From positions 372,001 through 436,000 of the forward strand of contig NW_002476262.1 in assembly GCF_000189635.1 (NCBI RefSeq): DNA of 64,000 nucleotides, given 5' to 3'. Both the position numbers and the translations under genes were made by a program. This document shows, piece after piece, positions 11,419 to 24,800 of this stretch. The notes under the pieces are model-generated. The model saw nothing but the letters and a program-made list of their open reading frames with translations, was not told the origin of the DNA and did not search any database. The stretch is from Tetrahymena thermophila SB210. Lineage: Eukaryota > Ciliophora > Oligohymenophorea > Hymenostomatida > Tetrahymenidae. Each line of letters begins with the position of its first letter. Within the stretch, counting starts at the first letter, position 1.

Positions 11419-14400
11419 ATGAATGAGGGCGAATAAGACAATTAGTATTCTAAAATAAGAGACGAGTTATTTCTATTACAAAGTAGGACATAAAAGGAAA
11501 CATAAAAAAAGAATTTAGAAATCAAATAAAATTTATAAAAGACACGTAATTATACAGATGTTATTTCTATTATGCAAGTAAACAATGAATATCGCACATT
11601 GATATAAAGGCAAAAGTTATAAAATTATTTTCGCTATACTACTTTCTTTCAAAAACTATTAAAGAAAAATTCACTTGAAAAGATTTAAGGCTTAATTGAG
11701 AAATGTGCAGATCGTGTATAATATAGATTTATCAATTAAGGTGATATTGTTTATAAATATATGGAGAAAGCTGACTCTGTTTATTTTATTATTAGAGGTG
11801 AAGTAAGTGTTTTGATCCCTAAAAAATATGAATAAATAGAAGATGAGAAATAGAATAAGTTGTAACTTTAAAAAAACACTGTTTCTACTAACTAAAATTA
11901 AAAGTAGTAATAGTATTAATCGAGTTTCAGAAACAATGAATCATAAAGCTAAATAAGTGGCCTAAATATTAATATGAACTAAGCTTATAATGATGATTTT
12001 CGTATTGCTTCTTTAGCAGATATTCCTCTGGATAGCTCTTTTTAAAAAGATCATAAAAAATATTCTCAAAATTAAAATTCTATTTATCATTTATCGCCTA
12101 AACGCTCAGCCAAATTAAAAAGAGGAGCACTTATTTCAAGCTAATAATTCTTTTTTCAAGAAGGTATGGATGCTAGTCCTGTAAAATCAATTGATAATAT
12201 AAGAAGGTTAAATAGCATGTCTTTGATTTAGGAAATGGAAGTTAATAAAACTAGATCATTTAATATGTCTCCTAAAAAATAAAATTCAAATTGTAGTCAT
12301 AGCATTGATAGAAATTAATTTTCTTCAGCTGCTGCTAGAGCTTTATTTAGTCCTGAAAAATTAGATGGTTCTTTAAACTAAAAAAAAGATGAAAATTTTG
12401 ATATAGATATTCAAGGATCAGAGATATTGTCTTCAGAAAAGCAACCTTTATTAGATAATAATAATAATGGTATTCAATAATTTTAATCAGATACAGAAAA
12501 GAACTAATAAATCTTGCAAATAAAATTATTTAAATCAGACAGCAATTATAAAAACTTAGGTGGAAATTAATCTTATTTTAACAATTAAGATTTTGGATAC
12601 GATGGAGCTGAAAGAATGATTACAAGCTTTTCTCAAATACCTCATGAAAACAACGATGTTATAAGTGAAAAAAGTGAAATAGATTCAATTATTGGAGAAA
12701 ATAGGAACAATTAAGATTTAAGTGATTTTAGATTAGAACAAACAAAAAAGCTTTCAAACTTAGAGAAAGTTTTTATGTCAGAGCCAGAATTCTAGCTTTG
12801 CTTTGGATCATTATATCCTCATGAAATTAACAACTGTGCTCTTTATTTTTTTGATGGGAACACCTTTAAATATAACTTTGGATAAAGGCTTAAAGAAAAT
12901 TAAAATACAGATACTATTGATTTAATTTAAAAATAGCCTAGAAGTACAACATGTGTAGCTTTAACTCCTCTTCAGTTAGGTAATTATATTATACAAATTT
13001 AGTAGTTCTTCATTTTATTATGGAAATAATTTATTTTTTTTAAATCTTAGCTTAATTAGACAAAAATGATTACAACGACATTCTCAAAGACATCGAAGAA
13101 ATAAATTTATGGAGAAAAATTGATCAAATATGTAAATCGTTTGATACAGAAAAGGTTCCAAATCTTAGAAAAATGATTGCAGATATTTTTCCTTTTTTAC
13201 AAAAAGTTGTTTTCTAAAAAGGATAATTGATATTCTAACAAGGAGAATTCACTAGAGGTTGCTTTATAATAAAAAAGGGAGAAATAGAGCTGACTAAATG
13301 GTCTATTATAGATCCTCCAGAAGAATTCCAAAAAGAAAATTAATTTAGAAATTGGTAGTCATTTTGTTATCCCTAAGAAATTACATTGTCACTAATTACA
13401 CCAGGATAATTTTTTGGTGAAGAAGATATGCTAAGAAATAGAAGATTTAGATCTCTGAATGCTAAATGCAAGTATATCTTATTAAATCTTTCACTATTTT
13501 ATATCTAAAGTAAGATAACTTTTTTTAAATTATAGGAGTTCTGAATGCACTTTGTATTTTATAAGCAAAATCCACTTTTTGAGGATATTGTATGAAAGTA
13601 ATATCTTAGTTGATATATTTGTCAATAGGTCAAAGCTGAAAGATAAATGGCATAAAGAAAAATATGAGAAAATTATTCAAATTTTAAAAGATGACTACTC
13701 TAAGAGGCTAGGAAGAAACCTGTTTGAAGAAAAAAAGAAGGAAATCTTAGGGAAAAAAAAGAGAGAAGAGATAGAAAAAGAAAAAAAAGACTACAATCAA
13801 ATGACTGGTATGTTTAGAGATACTTATGAAAAAATGACATGGAAAATGTCAGTAGCTGATGAATTGAATTTTCCATTTAAGTAACTTGAAAATTAAGAAG
13901 CCTCAGAGAAAGAAAAAACTGTTTAAGATAACAAAAATAATGATAATTAAAATTAAATAAGATCATATAAATAATCAAGATCTAATTCTACTGACTCTGT
14001 GTTAATATCAGACAGTAATAGCTAAAAGAAAAAGATCAAATAATATGGAAGATTGATCATTTAAAAGGGATCTAAACAGACATTCTTAGAAGAGAAGATG
14101 GCGATCTTAGCAAATTTACAAGAAAGATAAATGAGATAACTTGCTAAAAAAAAATAAATTTTGCCTCAAAAAACAATTGAGGAAGCTCTAAGTAAAACTA
14201 ATTTAGTTTAAAAAAGTTTATAGAATTCTCATAATTTAAATACAAGTTCTACAATTTAAAATACTAAAAACAACTCAGAAAAGTAAAGCTCCTAAGATCA
14301 AAAATAATTAAAATAAACTACATTTATCAATCACTTTTCTAAGTAATACATTTAATGGAAAAAAAAATCAAATTCTGTTGAAAAAATTTAAAAGTAAAAC

Positions 14401-16701
14401 CAAAATTTATTGGAAAAAGATTAAAATGAAAATCAATAAATATTGATAGAAAATAAAGATAATTAAAATGAAATTCATGAGAATGCTTAATAATTAAATC
14501 CAAATTCTAACAAAGATAAAAAAATATTATCACCTGATAAAATATAAAAACAAGATTTTAATTCGCTTCAAGCCTAAGCTTTTTTGAATTAGTTCTAGTA
14601 GTAAAAAGGGAATAAGACTAATGATCCTTAAGTTAATGTAAAAGGTAAATAAATTCATGAAGATAAGTTGTTGGCTAAAATAAATTAAGATTAAGATGAT
14701 GAAACAGAAATTTAAAAATAAGAAACATTTGAAAAATAATAGCAGCTTATGGCTACTTTAACATGCAAAATACAAGGGTTTTAGGAAGATTTACAATTAA
14801 AAATTAACAAAATGAATAATAAAGACTAACTCTAAATGTGTAATGATTTAGAAAAAAAATTACCTGTTGACTTTAAAATAAAAACAGCTAGAAGTCAAGC
14901 AGAAGCAATAGCAAGTCATTATATGAACATTCTTAACGAATAAGAGAAGGTGTAAAAGAAGAAGAAAAATAAAAAAGTAAAAAGAAATAAGCTGGATATT
15001 ATTGAATATAGATTAAAGGGTTAAGTTTGGGCTGTTATGCAAATGAAAAGAGAATTAGCCAAATTTGAAATAAAAAAGTAATTAACACTAAAAAATGAAA
15101 AATCAAAGCAAGTCATTCGCTCACTGTCTTCACCTCCAGTTTAGTAAGAATAAATCAGCAATTAATAAATGTTAAAAACTAACACATAAATTAGAGAATA
15201 AGACTCTAAATTTCATAATATTTTCGAAAAGATAAAAAATTAAATTATATAAATTCAGTAAGATAAATTCAATCAAAATAATGTTTATATTCCTGCTTTT
15301 TCAGTTTTTCCTTATACAAATAATGCTGAATATATTTTATCACACCCACTACTGAATTCTTAAGCTGACAAAACAAGCATAGCTTTCAAAAGTACAGATC
15401 ATACTTAGCAAGTAATTGGGAGAGATTCACTTTAAAGAGAACAAAAAGTAAGAAGCTAAACAGAAGAAACACATAGCAGAAAAAAGTAAAATGACAACAA
15501 AAAAAACTTAGATGAGTTAATGATAAAAGAATGGAATCAAGCCCTTTAAATTGCCCAATAAAAATAAAATATAATTAATTAAGAAAATATTAATGATTTG
15601 TCTTTAATAGAGTTTCAATAACCATCTTCTTTAAGCAAATAAAATTCTATTCAAAAAGCGGAACCCAGGTTACAATTAAGCAAAGATATTATAAACGTTT
15701 CCAGTGAGGAAGAAGATAACATCAAAGATTAACAAAAAAGTAATCATGATAGATAAAATAATTTAACAAATGAAGAATAGAATTTTAATTTATTAAATAG
15801 AACTTATTAAAATACTTTTAAGTCAGAACAAAAGAATAAATCATTAGAAACTAACTAAAAGTAAAGATAACCTAGTGACTGTTTTAGGAAAAATTTAATA
15901 TCAGATTAAAAATAAGGCTCGAATATAGTAAATTATCATACTTCTTCTCTAAATAGAAACAAATCACATAAAAGCTATAACTAAGAGTAGCAAAAATCTT
16001 AAAACAGTTCTTTGATGAGCAATGCTAATTTTAGAAAAAGAATATTGAGTTAATAGTTTACTTAATAGGAGTAATTATAGCAGTAATTTAAAAGCATAGA
16101 AGATAATATTAAATAAAACTTTCAGTCATCGAATTCATTTTAAATACTAAAAAATTTATCAAACAAAGATATTTTAAATAATTAAGTTAATGAATAAACT
16201 GAATAAGAAAAGAGAGTAGATATACACTAGATAAAAAATTTAAACAATATAGAAACATAGAGCACAATAAAACAGCTAGCAATGAATGGAAGTAGAATTG
16301 TAAGAAGCAGTTCTTCATCGTTAAATAATAAAAATGGTATTAGTATTAGCAAGTCTAATTTAATAACAAAAATTAATAATAAAATAAACTAAATTAAATA
16401 AGAAGAAAGTTATGCTAACTGCATTAATTTAACTAATAGTTTTTTAACTGCAGAGCAAAACAACAATAATAGTAATTCATAGTATCAAATAACAAATTAC
16501 TTTTTAAATAAAAACTCAAATCTACAAAATATTTAAAATCAAAAATAAACAACAAATAAAGGAGATAAGATTGATGGAGTAATGAAGGTTATTAATGAAA
16601 GCTAATTAAATTATTTAAAAAAAATGAACATATAAAACAAGCCAAATAGTCTAGTTATAACCAACCATTAGGGAAAACCCATTACATATAAATTTAAATG
16701 A
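11419..16701 (+). CDS. Giant cyclic-nucleotide-binding-domain protein, Q/N-rich
   Basis: Three exons (11419-12979, 13051-13471, 13536-16701) encode 1,715 residues. Two cNMP-binding modules are visible. The first opens near residue 107 (QGDIVYKYMEKADSVYFII) with RGEVSVLIP, but its second half (RSTTCVALTPLQL, about residue 510) appears only after roughly 320 inserted low-complexity residues. The second (about 555-690) is compact: FQKGQLIFQQGEFTRGCF, KKGEIELTKW, PGQFFGEEDM, then SSECTLYFISK. The remainder is basic, Gln/Asn-rich and partly coiled-coil (LFEEKKKEILGKKKREE). No kinase, channel or cyclase domain is seen, so this is not PKG, PKA-R or an HCN channel in the usual form. A structural or ciliary scaffold role is possible but is inference only. 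Whether either module still binds a nucleotide is unclear. The second intron donor was chosen at 13472 because only that choice keeps the frame. Confidence 0.8.
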
Positions 16702-17368
16702 GAGGATATTACAGTAATTAGCACATTTAAATCTAAAAAAATTCTAAATCAGCTTTATTATTTTTACAACATCATAATAATTTTCACAATAAATCAAATA
16801 TAATTTATATTTTCAATCCTTAAAATAATTTAATAAATTTTATTCTAATTTCAAAACTTGTTTATTATTATTTTATTTTATTATACTTTTTTCATTTTGT
16901 TGTATTATTTATTATTTACTTTTTTTTATCTATATTATAAAATATATTTTTTATTTTAAAAAATAAGTAAGCTTCAAAATTTAATTGAAATTTTAATATA
17001 ATATAATATTAAAATAAAAATAGATATATTTTAAATTATTCACTGACTACATTCAAGGTGAGATGAAATAAAATTGTTTTATATAAATATAATTACTTTT
17101 AATTCAACTCAATTTAAATCACTATTATTTAATTTATTTTTATTATATCTCAAATTGATATTGATTAAAATAAAATAAATTATGAGAATGCAGTAAGTAA
17201 GTAATGTTGAGAGTATTTTAAAAAAATAATAAAAACGAATTAATTTAAAACTGATATTATATTTAGATTTAATGGATGGATATCTTAAACATCACAGAAA
17301 CATAAAAGATATTTTATTTAGCAAATATAATTAATTCTAATGTAAATTTAATATAATGTAAATTAATT
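16702..17368. other. Convergent 3' gap
   Basis: Very AT-rich spacer between the ends of the CNBD gene (+) and the coiled-coil gene (-). No promoter is expected and no gene is seen. Confidence 0.5.
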
Positions 17369-20300
17369 TCAATATTTTTGTAAAAACTTTGATTAATTTT
17401 TTTTATCAACCAAGTTTATCTATATTTTGTTCATCTCCTGCTCATTTTTAAATTCATTAATCTCTAAATTACCCTCTTCTGTTTCCTATCTATCATTGTT
17501 TTGGGTCTTTTTATTGAAATTTTAATTCTCTACAATTTTTTCTATACAACTTTAAGAAATATTTGATTCGCTGAGGCTATTTTCGTGAATTTAATCTATC
17601 ACAATAATTTTTTAAGGTATTTATTTATTTTAGCCATATATTTAGTCACTGTTAAAGTTTAAATTAATATCACTTAACTTTCTATTATTTAATATTGACA
17701 GTCTTTCTTATTCACTGCAGTAAGATGGATTAATGTGATTAGATTAGAGAAATTGCTTAGAGAATAAATTAAAAGATTCATCGTTTTCTTGCATAATAGA
17801 AGTAGCTTCTACAGAAGGTGTTAGAATATCAGAAAATTTATGTTTCTTTTTAGATAAATAGCTATAATCATTTAAGCATCCCATGTAACTGTATCTTTAG
17901 TATCCTTATGTAGAATTCTTTTTATTTATTTAAGATTAGTTCAAATTTTCTTTATCTTCATAACAATATCTAAGTAAATTAGAATTGTTGTTTAATCTGT
18001 CTGTTTTACTTTTTGATGAATCTCTCTATTCTTAAGCTTTTTGCTAATCACTATCTTTATTAAACTAATGTAGCTTTGATAAAGCTTATGATACTGGTTA
18101 TTATTAAGTTTAAGTTTAATCAAAGTAAATTATATTATTATTATGATTATCATCGAAATCTTAACTTGTTTTCAAATGTTCTTCTTCATTTAAGATTCTA
18201 CATTAACTTATTATTATCTCAGATTATGAATCTTCTTAGTTCTGATAATAACTTTATTAAGGAATTTCTTTAAACAGTTCAAGTTTTACGGATGGCACTT
18301 AGTTAGCTTTTTAGTTTTAGATTTAATTTTAGACTTATTCATTAGTTATATTTTAGCAAATTCCCTATTAATTTACTTTATTTATTTCTTGTTAAATTTT
18401 GTTTTATAAATTAGTTTACTAGCTTTGGTTAAATTTTATGCTGTCGTTTTAGTTAATTGATAAACTATTTTATAAAGTTTAAAGCGTTTAAGTTGTTTCT
18501 TATGTTCCTAAGCTTTAAATATTTTAGATAATATAACCTCTATCAGGTTGATATCCATTGAAATAAGGATTATTGTAAATTGAATGGTTATTTTGTGTCT
18601 TAGGGGATGTTATCGATTAAATGTTTGGTTGAGTATTAAGAGAATTTTAATTTATTGGTAAAGTATAATTCTAACTATTGTAACTATACTCTACATTATC
18701 GTTTTACAAACATTGTTCGCTTTGTAAATTATTTAATTCTTGTTAAGAATATGAAGAAACATTATTATTATTAGGAGTAACAGAGTTCAAAAAACTCATT
18801 TTACCTAAGCTGCTATCATTTAAAAGGTTATGATTAAAGCTCATCTAGTGCTGTAAGAATTAACCATTTAGATTATAACTTTAATTAAACTCTTATTGAT
18901 ATTGCTAAGAATTTGAGTGAGTTTTTATATACTAAGCCACAGATAAAGATTGATTTTAATTTGCTGTTTATTATGTTTATGAACTTTAATTGAAAATTTG
19001 ATTACTTTCAAATCCAGATTTACTAAACTAATTTAAAGCTTCTGTGGTGTTGCTACTGCTATTGTTGAAACTGTGTTAATTGATTAAATTCTTGCTTTAT
19101 ATATTACTCTTATTAGCTGAGTAGTTATTAGAAACTTTAAATTGATAGAAATTATCTTTAGGGCTAACCTAGTTATTCAAGCAAAGAGAATTGTTATTTG
19201 AATTATTTGAAATTAAATTGTATGTTGTATTTAATGATACCCTTTTTTCTTCCATATTGCTATTATTTTATCTTAGAGATTTGTTTGTTAAATATTAATC
19301 ACTATTTATCCCATTTCTACTAACATTCCTTTTTAAATATGCCGAAGGACTTCTTTATACTGAAAGATTGTTTGATTATGGTAGTAAGCTTGATTTTCTA
19401 GTTTCTTTTTTTAAAGTTTATTACTAAGACTGATTTTCAAAAGTAATCTTTTTCTTTGCCTAAAAATAACTAGGTGATCTTAGTAAGGATACATTTTATT
19501 CAGGTTTATTTTATGAGTTATTTTGTTGTTAAATTTTAACGTTTTATTTAACTTAACAGAGCTAAGTATTACTTTTTGAAGTTTATAAAGTTTTTTACTT
19601 TATTTCTTTGATGTTATTTTATTATTATTTTTATTCTTCTTAATCTAGTTTTTAATTCTTTGAAGAGTTTTAAGTTTGCAAAATAGATTCATTCAAAGGT
19701 TGTAAGCTTGGGCTATTAATTTGTATCTTTTTCTAAGGTACAAATATATTACTTGCAGATGAAAGCTAAATATTTTATTGAGATGTATTAAAATTCAAGA
19801 TGTTTGAAATATTTTATACAGCATCTTTGTCTGAAGAAGGTGAGAAAGGTTATAAGGTATTCTGTTAATTACTAACTAAAGACTGACGTACCTGTTATGA
19901 CTATTATTAAGAGAGAAGTTAACTTTTTGTTAGTTACTTTGATAATTCCTTAATTTTATTATCTTGCTAAAGAATTTCTTTTACAATTGCTGATTTCTTT
20001 TTCAAGTAATCTTCTTGATTTTCAATTATTTTGTTATTTAAATCTACTGATTTCTTTCTTTCGTGTGTTAATTATTTTTTTAGCTCATCTTTCTAAAGTT
20101 ACTATTCAATAATGCTAGACTTCATTTCGTATTGTATACTTTATAAATTCTGTTTTAAAATCTCATTTTCTGCTTTCTCTTCAACATACTTACTTTCTAA
20201 ATCTTTAAAATTCATTTATAATTCTTCATATTAAATTTTATTTTTCTTATACTCATTGAGCTCTTTTTGTGCCTCTTGAAGTTTTATGATTTGACATTAA

Positions 20301-21160
20301 AGTTCTTGGTTGGCTGATTTCAAATTATCAATTTGATTTGACTAGTCGTAATTCACCTTTTTTAGAGTCTGTAACTCTTCAAGTGTATTTTCTTTATGCA
20401 TTTCATAAAGCATTTGGTCATTTGCTTTATATTTCTCCATAATAGCTCTTTGCTAATTAGCAATATCTAATTTTTTGTTCCATAGTATCTCATTTTAGTG
20501 ATTCTAATCTTAAAGTCTGAGTAATTCATTTTTGTGATTTTATTAAATTGACATTATTTCATTTTCTAACTTTTACTTTTCTTCCTAAGCAAGCTTTTGA
20601 TACTTTAGCTTAACTTCATTTTCAAATTTTTGATTAGCCAATTCTGAATTAGATTTGTATAAATTGATTTCTTCTCTCAGCATTTTTATTTATTGTTGCA
20701 TAATGTGATTTTCTGATGTAAGAGCATGCTATTTACTTTCTTTATCTCCCCACAAGGCAAATTTCTAATCTTCTAATAATTAGTTTGTCTTCTTGAGTTC
20801 TTCATTTTCTTAAATAATGCTGTCCATTTCAGCTCTTAATTTTGAAATTTATAAATCATAATTTAGTTTAAGTGATTGAATATATTTATCATGTTAGTCT
20901 AAAATAAATTAAAACTCTTTTTTCTTATTAGTACCCTCGCTCATATCCTTCAATCGCTAATCAGCCTCTTAAAAAGCTTTATATAGCTATTCATTAATTT
21001 TTATTTAATTTTTTTCTCTTTACTAACTCTCTTATAGTTGCATCTCTAATAATTCTACTCTCAATTTTTGATCTGTAAACTGCATTATGTTATTTGTAGA
21101 GTTGTAATCGTTTTGTTAAATTATCTCAGATGACTATCCAAACGAATATGTATCGCACAT
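17369..21160 (-). CDS. Coiled-coil protein with long Q/N/S-rich C-terminus
   Basis: Intronless frame of 1,264 codons ending at TGA 17369-17371. Residues from about 25 to 430 form an almost uninterrupted coiled coil rich in Glu, Lys, Leu and Gln (for example KVNYDQSNQIDNLKSANQE). The remaining 800 or so residues are Ser/Asn/Gln-rich with no recognisable domain. Start: ATG 21158-21160 gives MCDTYSFGQSSEII; a second in-frame Met lies 25 codons on (MQFTDQKL, 21085) just before the heptads, and either could be used. Many centrosomal, basal-body and cytoskeletal scaffold proteins look like this, but I do not recognise the family. Its absence of introns is unusual beside its neighbours. Confidence 0.75.
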
Positions 21161-21863
21161 ACTATTTAACTAAAATGAAAACTGTTTTTTATTTGATGTG
21201 TTCTAAATCTAAATTATATTTTTTTTCTTATTTATTTTTGCTTATTCCTATTATTGTGTTTTTTAAGCATTAAAAAAATATATTTATTTTGAATTTATTA
21301 CCAATAAAATTCAAAATTATCTAGTTATTTAAACAGATTGATTGATTGATTGATGCTGACATCACAATCTTTTTGAATTCAAAAGGATATATAATCTAAA
21401 TTCAAACTAAAATTAATAAAATTAAGATTACTGGCAGCAGAACTTTAGAAGATATTTTAAAAATAAAATCTATTTATTTTTTGTTAAATTTTTTTCTCTA
21501 GAAAATAAATAGCAGAAAGCAAAAAAATAATTTAAAATAATTTATCTTCTATTTTACTGTTTTAAAAAATATAAAATTTTATCAAAAAAAACTCCTCCTA
21601 ATTGTTCTTAAACTTTGATAATAAAATGTTAATTTAATGTTTTGCAAAAAAAGTTAACGATTAAATAAAAATTATTGTAATTATATTTAGTGTCTTCAAT
21701 ATTTTAGATATGCATGTTTGTGGACAACATATTTATTTACTCTTTTAAATAGATTTACAGCATTTGATCATATAATAATGATAAAAAATATCCTAAATTA
21801 ATTGATTATAACCACTTTATTAAATATTTTAATTTATTATCACATAAAATTAGGTTAATTAAA
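21161..21863. other. Divergent promoter region
   Basis: About 700 bp between the coiled-coil gene (-) and the TRAPPC10-like gene (+), expected to hold both promoters. A short GATT repeat lies near 21340-21352. No other feature is seen. Confidence 0.5.
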
Positions 21864-24800
21864 ATGAATTTGTTAAATATGTAGCAAGAACAAATTGTAG
21901 GTTTAGAAATCAATTCAGAAATATAAAAACCAATACCTAAGGTACCCTAAAGGAGTTAGCCTACAATAAATATAGTCTATAAGGAATACCAAAAGGAATA
22001 AAATAGTCAATCCACATAATTATTACTCACTTAAAATACAATAGAAAATTTAGAAATATCAAGTCTAAGTTTTTTGAATAGCGAGGTAACCTCTATAAAA
22101 GTTAATTACCTGAAGTAATAAAATGTTTAAATTTAAATAATAATATATACTTATTAATTTATTTTTTTAAATCTTATTCCTGTTTTAATTAGCTTTGATG
22201 AGTGTGATGAAAATATTTATGGAGATTACATTAAAAAACCATATACTATGATTTTAGTTATTTCAGAACCAAATATTAAGGAGTTCAAAAAGAGCGGACT
22301 TTAAAGCATGGAAAAATTTGTGGATACATGTAGAAAATTAAATTTAAGCTTCTTGATAGTGTATTGCCCTAATCTAGATGCTTCATAAAAAAAATCTAGA
22401 GGATTAGAGTCAAAGATATAAGAGGTGTTAAATGAGATAGTTAGTGAAGGCGAAAATAAATTGGATATATAAAGAAATAAATTCCTTAAGCTTATAGATA
22501 TAGACCCTAATACTAGCTCTGTAATTTTATGACCTAAATGTTCTTCTAATTTAAACTTTATTTTATAAATTATAAAAGAATGATTCTAAAGAATTCTATG
22601 AGTTTTGCAAGAGGGAATTTTAGATGCTACTAAGAATGCAGATAAAGGAATCTGTTGAGGAAAGAATTTCAGAAATAGAAAATAATATTTTTTCTTATAA
22701 TGAGAAAAAGTAAATTTTTAAAGTAAACAAAGCTTAGATAAATGTATTAAATTTTTAATGTTTTAGGAATTAACCTGATTGGAACTATTAGGTTTCGCTT
22801 ATCAATAAAGAGAGATTAATTTATCTTCTTAATTCTTTGGGCTTGCATTAAGAAGCTCTTTAACAGTATGAGGAATGCAATAATACAATATACGAGCTAA
22901 TTATGAGAGGAAGACTAAACAGTATTTCATAACAACAAGAAATTCTTCTAAAAAAATTTTAATTTAGTTAAATAATAGATGGAAGGAATAGAAAAGGATA
23001 AAGTTAGCATAATACCTGTTCTGAATGTTAAGCTTTATGATAATTATGAAGAGTTTACTAAGACGATTTTACAAAAAGGATTACACTTCTTTAAATTCTA
23101 CTAAATTCTTATTAGGAAAATTATTCTATAAATGACTTAAATGCAATTTATTTAAGAATTGATGGATAGATTGTAGTATTTTTTAAGATTTATTCAATCG
23201 AATATATTTAGCTAAATGGACTGTGAGTCAGACAATGTTCGTTTGTTTTAGAATATTTGGATAATCTTAACAATTAACTAAATTATAGAATTTTTTGTTG
23301 AGCAAAAGAAAATAGTTCATTATTCTGTATCTTAGTAAAACGACATTGACTACAATATTATTCTCTTAAGAGAAATTCAGTTAAAGAGTATGCAAAAAAT
23401 AGCTGAATTATTATTTTCAATCAAAATAGAAGAAGTAAATAAATAATTTTTTGTTTATTTAAAATTGTATCTAAAATTTTTTAAAGCTTAGCATATAGTC
23501 TATTGAGTAGGAATTTGAGTAACTCAGTATATCCATCAAAACCAATAAGCTTAGAAAGTTGAAGTCTTTTATATAAGAAAAGGATATCTCATAGCTTACA
23601 GTACTTTAAGATTAAAGTGAGCAAGCAACTTTTATCAAAACCTATACTGATTCGACTCTTTTCTTTAATAGCTATACAAACACTATTTCTGATTAAATAG
23701 TTTCATTGCATAAATTAAAAATGTTTAAAAAGCAATTTATTTACTAGATTAACTTGCTAAAATTTAAAATACTTGCAAAAGAAATTAAGTAAAAATTATT
23801 TTTAAGATAATTTGTTAAAAAGACATTTTCTTTTAAAGAATACCTTATTAAGCTTTAGCATTGGAATGTGAGGAAGCATACGAAACTTTAGAATCTTGGC
23901 CTAATTTACTTGTTTCAGGTTTAATATACAAAATGCTTTTCTACAAAGTAAATTTTTTTGTTTTAAATAAAAATGCTTAATTTAAAATTTATATTTTAGA
24001 ATCATTGTGTTGTAGAGCAATTTAGGAAATGCTGTATAAAGTTGGTGAAGATTAAAGTATTGACATTAGAATAGAGAAATTTAATATTAAATATTTTGAG
24101 AGAAGATAATGAGAAATTAGATCAAAGCAATGAAGATAGCGAAGAGATTTTATTTAATGACAATAATTAAACTTTAGAAAAAAAATCTTCATAAATTTTA
24201 TCAAAATATTATGCAGATGATATGGTTGAAGATTAAGTAAACACAGAAAAAGAAATTTAAGTAATTTTTATTTAAAATAAAATAATATTAAAATTATTTG
24301 TTAAAAAATAGAAAAAAAGTAAAAAAAAATATATAAAGATAAGTGAATCATAACTTTGTTATGTAGAAAAGTTGTAGCTAGAAAAAACGTAACTAATTTG
24401 TTTAAATTATTTGCAAATCACAGCAATTTATTTTTTTACAATAAATAGCAAATGTTTTATTTAAAAAATAATTAATCATTTAAACTTAATTTGTTAATTA
24501 TCTTTAGTTAAGGAGAAAATTATGAGGCAAAACTCAAGTTTAGAAAAAATTACCAGTTTAGCTTAAATGAAACAACTATAGAAATTAAATTAGAATCTTC
24601 AGATATTAATAGAACTAGTAGATATTCATAAGATGAGTATGATAAATTAAGAAATAAGAGTTTTTCAAATACATCAAACGATGACTCACTTCCAATAATT
24701 TAACCTGTATAGTATCACGTACTTACCCTGGAATTAAATTAATGTGACATTGACGAATAAGAAAACTAGCTAATAATCAAAGAAATAGAAATAAAATCTA

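Noticed and set aside
22723..22791. Intron in the TRAPPC10-like gene
   Set aside because: A GT...AG pair is present, but the frame reads straight through and the skipped part encodes the conserved NQPDWNYQ segment.
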